Assembly (NCBI GenBank): GCA_038087015.1
Contig: JASBNA010000026.1
Location: forward strand, 310,001-374,000
Reading direction: 5' to 3'
Source: Cerrena zonata
Taxonomy: Eukaryota > Basidiomycota > Agaricomycetes > Polyporales > Cerrenaceae
Length of the DNA: 64,000 nucleotides
The position numbers were made by a program, and so were the translations under genes. Of this stretch, positions 56,326 to 64,000 are shown piece by piece (position 1 is the first letter of the stretch; each line of letters starts with the position of its first letter). The notes below the pieces were generated by a model. The model had not been told where the DNA came from. It saw nothing but the letters and a program-made list of their open reading frames with translations, and ran no database searches.

Positions 56326-58555
56326 ATGGATCCCAGTAGTAGCAACGACGGCGGCGGCGGGGATCCTCTTCACACAACAGCCTACATAGCAAGACGAGCA
56401 TCCGTTGCTACAGGAAAGCGCAAAGCCCTCGATTGTGAAGAGGAGGGGACACCACCTCAAGCGCATCGCGAACCACCTTACTTCATAAAGAGGGGTAACA
56501 AACGCACCAAACTTATTTCACCAGTGAGTTTTTGCTCCTAACTCCCGAGACGAATCTCAACTTGCCCTCTTTTTCTCTCTCAGAATCCGCCACCTGTAAG
56601 ACGACGCCTCCCAAGACAGCCGCGCATACGCAAGGCTACACATCGCCCAGTTGAGCCTGACACAATGACGACTGGCCTTCCCTCCTTTCCTTTTACATTT
56701 GGTTTTACGATGGCTTCTGCAGACGCTGCAGGCGGGAGTGGGGATACTACACGAAGAGAGTCGACCTCTCCATCGAATTCTTTCGACGATCTATATGCTC
56801 CACAAGAGGCACCACATCCTGATACACTATCAAGCGAGGAAATGATCCATGACTCGGTAATTAACCTTCGACCAGAGGCTTTCGCTCAATCAGAGTCGTC
56901 CATGTCATCCACTCATGATCAACCAGGGCAGTCTACTCAACCGTCTACACCGGTGAGATTCCATCTAATCTTGAAAATCCTGATAATCCTGAATCCACGT
57001 TAGATTGTACGTTCAGATCTGGGAATAGAAGCGTCCTTCCTGCCTCTCAACAATGCCTTAGAGGTGCATGACTTTTAGACATACGCCACTGACCTTCCAG
57101 GTAGCCCATAAGAACATCCCCGGAACTCTCTGCTGATGAGGCGGACTTTGTGCTAGACGTATGTATTGATCTTCTAAGACGTGTTGGGTTACTGAATACT
57201 CGTTCAGGACTTACTCAGGCCTGATACTGTACCGCAACTCTCATCAGGGTTTGTCCCTTTCCTCGTCAATGACGTCGTGATGGTGAATGACAATGTTATT
57301 TTGTAATACCAAAGACTCAACCCCTCCACTCGTAGGTTGACACACAAAGTGCGATACTGTACGCAGAATCGGACGTACGTGCATTGCTTATATAAACGAG
57401 ATTGTGACAATGCTGACAGGATGCGTAGAGTGATGTCGAGGAAGAGAATGAGGTTGTCGGTGTACTCTTAGACTCGCCTGCGTCATCTCAAGAGGAGACG
57501 GACGTTTGGCAGGTTATCGACAACCATCATACAAGAATACACGCGGATTCAGATGTATATATATATCAAATATGTAGGAATCCGTTGCTGACTACCGAAG
57601 TAGAACAGCATTCAGCAAGAGAATGAGGCTGCGGGAATCACAGAAAACAATATCCCTCCATCAATCACAACTACTACGTCTGTTCGGGAGCAGACATCTG
57701 CTGATTCTCCTCCGCCCGATGATGGGGAAACAGGGCCAGACCCTTCATCTGCGCCTACCCCTGCCCTCGCCACTACAGAGGTAAGTGGGAATCGGAAATT
57801 TGATGCACCGTCATGAAGAGCTTTCACTACAGGACACAGACCCGCGAATCGAAGATAGTTATAATTACCCAATAATGCACACCGATGTAAACGTACGTAC
57901 TTTAACTGTTCCACTGATCACATCGCTGATTTCTGAACAGGAGAGTGACAATGAGGCTGTTGGTGCAATCAACTCACCTATATCGCCCCAAGGAGAGACA
58001 GATCCCGACGCTGTTCCTGTGCTAGTATGTTGCCACCTATCGTCCTCGAAGGCAAATCTGATGTTCACCGTAGGCGATCAATGAGGGGTCTATTGCGACA
58101 CTTCTCAATAGGATGGGTGAGGCGGCCGCCTCTATTTCGGGAATGAGTGCAGATATCAAAGCCCTCAGAGAGGTAGTTGAGAAGAACCAAAAGAGGCCTA
58201 ACATCAGGCGACATCCGGCTCTGGATCGACAGGGGGGACCCGGTGACTCGCACAGCGATGCCGACGATGAAAATGATGGTGCTCGACCGCGATCCCGACG
58301 TTGGAAGCGACCTAAAAAACGAACGAGACAAATTAATAATTTCCAGGTACTGCAGTTTAGTATGTATCAATGTCTTACCATCAACCAAGTCAAGTTCGCA
58401 CCCGCTTCGAGGGGGATGAGAGATGTGTTGAAACAGAGCTGTCAGCACGTTGGCGACGTGTTGCATTACGAGTACGTCGTGGTGATAGGATGACATCACT
58501 ACGTGAGTTTTCCACACCAGCGGTAAGAGGTACATTCGGTGATGGAAGCCTTTAA
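56326..58555 (+). CDS. Multi-exon, mostly disordered nuclear-type hypothetical protein
   Basis: The ATG at 56326 starts MDPSSSNDGGGGDPLHTTAY. Exons include VATGKRKALDCEEE, NPPPVRRRLPRQPRIRK (from 56581), NSFDDLYAPQEAPHPDTLSS, SVREQTSADSPPPDDGETGP, ESDNEAVGAINSPISPQGET and GEAAASISGMSADIKALREV. A strongly basic patch, RPRSRRWKRPKKRTRQ (near 58290-58330), fits a nuclear localisation or nucleic-acid-binding region, and a short possible coiled coil (ISGMSADIKALREVVEKNQK) precedes it. A late exon in one frame reads VRTRFEGDERCVETELSARW and ends with TAA at 58553-58555. Exon borders are only partly resolved. It is convergent with the helicase gene, whose stop lies about 50 bp away. Function unknown. 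Confidence 0.5.
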
Positions 58556-58604
58556 ATTGACAAAGGGTGTTTAGTATACATCATACACAACCTGTTTTGA
58601 CTGC

Positions 58605-60735
58605 TCACCACTCTTGAAGATTTCTTTTACTCCCCGCCTCATTTACCCTCTTCTCCTTCAGCACAGCATGTGGTCGTTCCAAACTATCCTTCGTACGTCG
58701 CCGGGTCTCCGCTGCCTTCAAAGTTCGCACCTTGCGCGTCTTGATATGATCACGATCGAATTGATCATTGAGTTTCTTGATACACTGAAATAGAGGATGC
58801 AGATCTTCCTCTATAAATTCCCAGTCTGCGAGTATTCCAGCTAACGCCTCGCGATCCCGGATTAAATGGAATTTGTCGAAAATTTCTCGGCGCATAGAGC
58901 TGGGGATATGCGCTGTATACGGTACATGTCGGTACCACAAACCAAGCTTGAGAATCCAACGGCTTCGAGAGAATGTATCGATTGCAGTCGAAGCTATCAC
59001 TCGCATAGCTTTTGTGAGTATACGATGGTGACTAGTTGATAGCAATGATAAGTCGTCGTCGTCATCGTCTGGAAGTGGCATGAGGTCTGTCATAGTTGGA
59101 GGGATAGGCTTTCGAGGTAAGATACCACTGGGGATAACAGAGCATGTAGCAAACTGAGGGAAACAAACAAGACAGCTAGAGCATGGCAGGGGACGTTTCG
59201 CCTCAAAGCAAGACAGATCAGATCCATCATAGATATCGCCAAAGATATTGTTGCTAGTCGCTACAAGACAGCGATGTTGTATATGGGCAACAATGAGTCG
59301 ACGAAGTCCGGGATCAATTAAACGGCGAGTCTTCCCATGTTGGCGTGTGTCAAGAGCTATTTGTGTATCATCATTTGTTCTCACCGCTGTCTGATGTGTT
59401 CTGATTTCTTGGGCCCTTTGTCCTCGTGTGGTTTCGACTTCAGAATCAGAGGCATAACCGGTAACCTTTCCATCTTCAAGTTCCTTGGAAATGGTATTTA
59501 CAACAGACCGCTCCACATAGGAGATCGAGCCACCATTGATAGCAGGATCTCTGACAGAGCGGCCACCTTCCTGCTTATCCTGCTCTACACTCTCAGCAAG
59601 ACCAACAATCCCAACAAAGACCACCCTTCGAACATCAATCCCCATCCCAAATTTGATAGTTGCAACGACTCCAAGCACTTCAGGGTCATCATCAATAGCC
59701 TTTACAATCGCTTCGTTGACTTCAAGGGGGATTAAAGAGTTGTAGAATCGGATTTTATGGCGCCGACTACATCCAGGAGGAAGTAGCCTCCAAAGATATG
59801 ATATTACACGGAATCTGAGTTCAATAGTCTTGCAATAGAGTATGAACTTGTATTTACCAGCTGCGAACCAAGCCAAGTCCGGAAACTCAAGGCCATCAAG
59901 ACCATGCGAGAGTGTTTGGTACATGATTCGACGGTTATGGTGGTTGGATGAACGTCGAGTAATGCAATGACCAGGGCGACAACGTAATGTACGTAGAAGG
60001 GTAGTTTCAGTCGGTCCAGGAAGTAATGTGGCTGTGAGGGCGAGAATCGGGACACGTAGGGGAATTCGGAGACGGATTTGGGGTATGTCATCATAACATT
60101 GACGAAATGTTAGACTCCAGGGACGCAGGACGTGGGCTTCATCAACAATGTAAAGTGTGATGTTTGATTGAAATGTCTCGTCGCGTACAATGGTATCAAA
60201 CTCGGGGGCAGTAAGGCGTTCAGGTAAGGCCAGAAACATCGACCATTCGCAGTCACGAACGCGCTGGAATACGTTGATGTTCTGAGCTCGCAAGCGCTTC
60301 ACGCTCTCCCTATCGAGCGAAACAGCTTGAAGACCGATGCGAGACATCTCTGCTACCTAATGCATCATTTAATGAGATCCATATAAGGTAGAATCAAAAG
60401 CTTACCTGACTAATGCTCAGATCCGTCAGTGGGGAAGCCATGAGAGCAACTGGCTTTGGTGGGAGGTGCTTTAGTCCAAAGCGAGGAAGTGCATTGTCTT
60501 TAAGCAACTCCCGCTGCACGAGGATGTGCAGATATGCCACGGCAGTCTTACCCTCCCCACAGCCTGCCACTACCAGTTGGTCCTTTCCATCTAGAATGTT
60601 GGCAGTACACTTGATTTGTCAGTCATAGGGGCCACCAGGCCAGGGCACAAGCCGAGTTAAAAGTGTTTTCAAGAATAAGAGGCCTTCGGGTGAAGACCAC
60701 CCTAGTTGTGCAAGTTCTGAAGGATTAGATGACAT
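58605..60735 (-). CDS. RecQ-like superfamily 2 helicase with one in-frame stop in exon 1
   Basis: Exon 1 is 60735-60406, the intron 60405-60357 (GTAAGC..ATTAG), exon 2 60356-58605. Helicase motifs in order: VVAGCGEGKTAVAYL (Walker A), LYIVDEAHVLRPW (DEAH), ILALTATLLPGP (motif III), VVATIKFGMGIDVRRVVFVG (motif V) and EQDKQEGGRSVRD (motif VI, altered from QxxGRxGR). The C-terminal half carries CSSCLVCFPQF and an Asp run (DDDDDD), then a basic end. The single defect is TGA at 60619-60621 in PYD*QIKCTANILDGKD, where the aromatic of the Q-like motif is expected. A 46-bp GTGGCC..TTCTAG stretch around it could be read as an in-frame intron. So the gene may be alive by splicing, or freshly dead. Such helicases are multi-copy in Agaricomycetes; their biological role is not settled. 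Confidence 0.75.
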
Positions 60736-61441
60736 AGTATTGAAGCATTACTTCGGTAGATAAATTATGCAAGATACATTGTCATAAATAGAGACACAGA
60801 AGTGTAGTTGAAAGGTAGACGCGACTCCAAGTCGGAGAGCAGTGGATCGATGATCAACGCGCGACGCGTTCTGCAAGAGTTCAGCACGTGAGTGACACTG
60901 CCTGCCGCTCATGGGCATCAGCGGCACCACGGCATCTCATCCTAATTAGGACGAACCTCCTGCAAGAGCCCCGAACTTTGAGTGAGTGAGTGAGTGAGTA
61001 TATAATTTAGGCATACAGGCAATCTAAACGCTCGTGCCTCGACGTTGTAATGAGTACATGTATGACTACGATAGCTACTTAGATGGGCATAGACAACGTT
61101 AATGACAACTAACCCCAATCAATCGCTTTTCTTCAATACCATCAGACGACCCCTTGTATGTCACCGAAACAAAAACCCGTAGGAAAAATATTACAGTCTA
61201 CATCTCAAGTATGAGCCAATCTGTGTACATGTTAACCAGAGTCGCGTTAAAAACTCCGCTCAGCAATCAAAACCCAATGGGAAAAATTTTGCCGGTAGAG
61301 AAAAGCATTACTCGGATGTACCCATGGTCCCTGCAGTCTCCCGGTCGTTATCTGTGACCAGTGACAAGCTGAGTTGCATTGGAGTCAGTGTCGATACACA
61401 TTGTATACCGTCCTGTAACATACCGCATTTTTATGATAAAT
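60736..61441. other. Helicase upstream region and LINE 3' flank
   Basis: It holds a (GAGT)n microsatellite at about 60980-60999 and no supportable gene. The part close to 61442 is presumably the 3' end of the minus-strand LINE. Confidence 0.5.
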
Positions 61442-64000
61442 TCAAACATGCCAGTAGGCATCCAGCTCCAGGTATTGCTCCACCGAGCGAATTTCCAGTG
61501 GTGGAGTCACTTCAAGGATGTCGAACACGTCGGCGACAAAACCTGCTACATGTCCCAGTGTCTCCTTACAGGCGAGGGCCTGTATTATTAGGGACAGCCG
61601 ATGCTCACGATGAGGTGTTCGACGTGTGACTAGAGGTAGTAGTCCTGCCATCGATGAGATGAACTGTAGACGACAATCTTCCAGAGCGTGGGAGGAGATA
61701 CATTCTAGCAGAATATGTGCTTCGTCCTCAACCACACCCCGTCGTTGACAGTACCGGCAAATTCTCCATTCCCGTGGGATATTGTCCCTTCGTAATCTCT
61801 CGATTGCAATTGGGTGCTCACCAACAAGGAGGCGGGTTAGAGCCCTACGATGTTTCAGAGTGGGAATCTCCAGGTACTTCCTGAATAGTAGCACATGTTT
61901 CCGGGGGAACTTCTCGCCCTCCCCAAGAGGGTCAAGCCGAAGTTGAAGAATTGGTAATCTGATTGCAAGGTCAACTGTTTGTTGTAAATGAAGCAGCAGA
62001 GCGCTTTTCACATGCCCAATAACCTCATTGACAGAATCTATAGTTGGCCATTCTGCATATGAGAATTCGACAGGAACTGGGAGGCGTCGGAGTGCATGCT
62101 TCAGGTCTGAGAGCCACGAAACATGACCCTCAGTAGCAAGCCGGAAGGCCTCTTTAAGAGCACGAGTAGGTAGCACTGGCTCTTCCCGTAGGATGTACAG
62201 TGCATCAGGAAAAACGGAAATGTCTAATTGGCATACATTAGTAGATAATTGGCGCAAATTATACAATTAGCACAATTAGACCAAATAGTTTAGCCGCTTC
62301 CACATTAGCAGCATATTAGCAACTATTTACGACTAATTGGCTTTCATTAGAGCCTATCTATCGTTGCAATTAGAAGCTATGTATTCGCAGGTGCACAATA
62401 ATAAGTTTCAATAAATATATTATTAATGGATTACGGTGATTATAACAAGTCTATAATGCTACAACTGACTGGCCCAAACAATCTAAATACATCTCCAATG
62501 ATCTCTCAGTAGGTTGTTTACACCGTTTACATCGTTGCTAGCATACCTAGATTAGGAAGATAAAAGAGAACTGCGCTGCTTACTGGTTAAACTGAACAGT
62601 ATCCGGGCTTGACTTGATACCAAAACTCGAGCGCTAAGTCCTCTAGTCATTGGAGGCTGTAACGTGACGGACCGAGTCTGAAAGGTGCCAAGTCCTGTTA
62701 CAATGCATGTAAGAACACAATAATTACGAACAAGAAAGTACACATACCATCACGTTTCCAGTTGGAGTCGAATGAAAACACATAGGGGGTTTCCTGTAGC
62801 CACCGTAGCCACGAATGCATCAACGTGATGACCTGGCATAAGTGCTTCCCGCAATATAAAATCGGCTTAGTTCGACTGTTAGATCGAAGCTAGTAGGTGA
62901 TACGACCGTGACGTAGGGTGTCAGGAATGACATGTATTGCCCGCAGTAGTGGGTTTGCTGCCATAGTAATGCCAATGAGTAGAGTGTATCCCAAGGGGCC
63001 GAATGAAGGATAGCTTGTGGATAGTGACGAAATAAGCAATGCCAGTGTCATGAGTAGTAAGGTCTTGCTTCTAAGAGTTTGATGATGTTGGACTGAGAGA
63101 CCCGTTATAGATTCAATCTTGCAGAGTAGCTCAGTGAGATAGAGGTCAGAATGAAGAAATGCGAAGTACACGTCGCCAGCTTGAACATTGTGACGCGCGT
63201 GTGAGATTGTCACAGTCACGAACTCGAACCATTGCTGTCGTTCAAGGTGTCAACATTGTTGAGTTATTTTCTGGATCCTAACTAGTTGAATGTGTACTCC
63301 ACTCCCACATACTCGCTACCATTACTTTGGCCGCCGCGTCGATAATGAGTGTTGAGACAACCGGCTATGGGTACGTTGTCTTCACCTGCTCTTGGCGTGT
63401 TCACGTTGCGGCAAGAGTAACGATGCTGGACAGAGAATGCATGGCAATCCCAAGGTAGAGAGTATCCTACTTAAATTATCTGTACTGATACAAGACTCCT
63501 TCTCTAAACTCATTTTCACAATTCTTACTGAATTTGACGGGAGCGACCACAGCAAACCCTATGCTTTATCATACATAAATATGTAGTTTCTCTCTATAAC
63601 ATGTTGAGTAGCTAAAGTAATACTAATTATCAGCCGATTAGACATCTCACAAGTAAATTAGCACGATTAGACAGATATTTGCACAAATAGAACAATTAGT
63701 AGATAAATGACGGAAAATTAGATATCTGAGTTTTTCCTGATGCAGGAGGAATCCAAGTGCCAGTTGGGCACGTCGGAATCGAAGGGGTGTGATTCCGGTT
63801 TCAGTGTAGAGTGGAGCTAACATGGAGCGACGGCTAATGTGAAGCATCCTTCGCAAGAATCTGGTCTGGATCTCGACCAGTCCATTGACAAGCAGTGCAC
63901 TCTCATCCAAGACGACCTCACATCCATAGGTGAGATGTGGGTCAACACGGGCCAGGTATAGAGTGCGAGCAGCGGCCGTTGGGAGATCACCGAGACGCTT
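61442..64000 (-). mobile_element. LINE (non-LTR retrotransposon) C-terminal region, interrupted, runs off the window
   Basis: On the minus strand 64000-63746 reads RTLYLARVDPHLTYGCEVVL, EIQTRFLRRMLHISRRSMLA and PLYTETGITPLRFRRAQLAL-GFL. This is the region just after the reverse transcriptase catalytic core of fungal LINE ORF2. After an insertion (62201-63742) it continues as YILREEPVLPTRALKEAFRL, GHVSWLSDLKHALRRLPVPV, FRKYLEIPTLKHRRALTRLL and a knuckle CRYCQRRGVVEDEAHILLEC, ending with TGA at 61442-61444. The catalytic RT motifs would lie beyond 64000. Apart from the insertion the visible frame is open over about 360 codons, so the element was recently coding. It is unrelated in detail to the RNase H-bearing LINE at 8190-9320. 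Confidence 0.82.
62201..63742. mobile_element. 1.5-kb DNA transposon-like insertion inside the LINE ORF
   Basis: The ends are TGCATCAGGAAAAAC (62201) and its inverse GTTTTTCCTGATGCA (to 63744); CAG occurs at both borders (62198-62200, 63743-63745). Inside both ends the motif AATTAG or CTAATT recurs many times (for example 62223-62345 and 63620-63722). These look like subterminal transposase-binding repeats. A 109-codon minus-strand frame (62890-63219) contains a hydrophobic stretch SKTLLLMTLALLISSLS and LGYTLLIGITMA, perhaps a captured gene fragment. No transposase is seen. Confidence 0.65.

Noticed and set aside
59337..59735. 132-codon plus-strand open frame
   Set aside because: It is a shadow of the helicase coding exon on the opposite strand.
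60980..60999. (GAGT)n run as a telomere-like repeat
   Set aside because: The unit is not a fungal telomere repeat (TTAGGG type) and it is only five units long; a simple microsatellite.

Overview
The window looks like repeat-rich chromosomal DNA from a filamentous basidiomycete, most likely an Agaricomycete. The evidence is short introns (about 45-65 bp, GT..AG), a FunK1-type fungal kinase, F-box/LRR-like proteins, a JmjC-like protein, RecQ-like helicases of the kind scattered through Agaricomycete genomes, a ZNFX1-like N-terminus, and broken copies of ordinary eukaryotic genes (ATP synthase beta, PIG-A, Nik1-type histidine kinase). A Rhizoctonia/Ceratobasidium-like (Cantharellales) origin is a guess, not shown. 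No rRNA gene, bona fide tRNA gene, CRISPR array or virus was seen.

Layout. 1-4 kb: HAMP-repeat fragment of a group III histidine kinase, an F-box gene and a decayed RecQ-like helicase, all on the minus strand. 4-17 kb: poor in genes; a hAT-type MITE, a 5'-truncated LINE, a pogo/CENP-B-type HTH remnant, a small two-exon gene with a second copy at 52.5 kb, and a TA-flanked MITE. 17.5-23 kb: a large multi-exon transposase-like gene, broken by a 715-bp CACTG-ended MITE whose removal with one 3-bp target duplication restores the reading frame, followed by a second hAT MITE. 23-30 kb: a divergent pair of multi-exon hypothetical genes, an inverted-repeat element, a second F-box gene and a fold-back element carrying Pol III A and B boxes. 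31.5-36 kb: a JmjC-like gene and a composite element with the second CACTG MITE nested in it. 37-41 kb: an ATP synthase beta pseudogene and a 2.1-kb fold-back with arms over 900 bp. 41.7-45.1 kb: a FunK1 kinase gene with a tandemly duplicated exon. 45.9-47.8 kb: the second fold-back copy, holding two different MITEs; the copy at 29-30 kb supplies the matching empty sites. 49-55 kb: ZNFX1-like pseudogene, cysteine-rich protein remnant, second small paralogue, PIG-A fragment. 55.5-64 kb: a conserved hypothetical, a disordered nuclear-type protein convergent with a RecQ-like helicase, and a LINE interrupted by a 1.5-kb insertion and running off the window.

The genes form no metabolic pathway. 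The best-supported story is layered transposition. At least four structurally defined non-autonomous families can be recognised by their termini and target duplications (hAT 8 bp; CACTG 3 bp; two TA-flanked families). One of these includes a tRNA-like promoter between fold-back arms. Three differently built elements share a related TATGGYG terminus.
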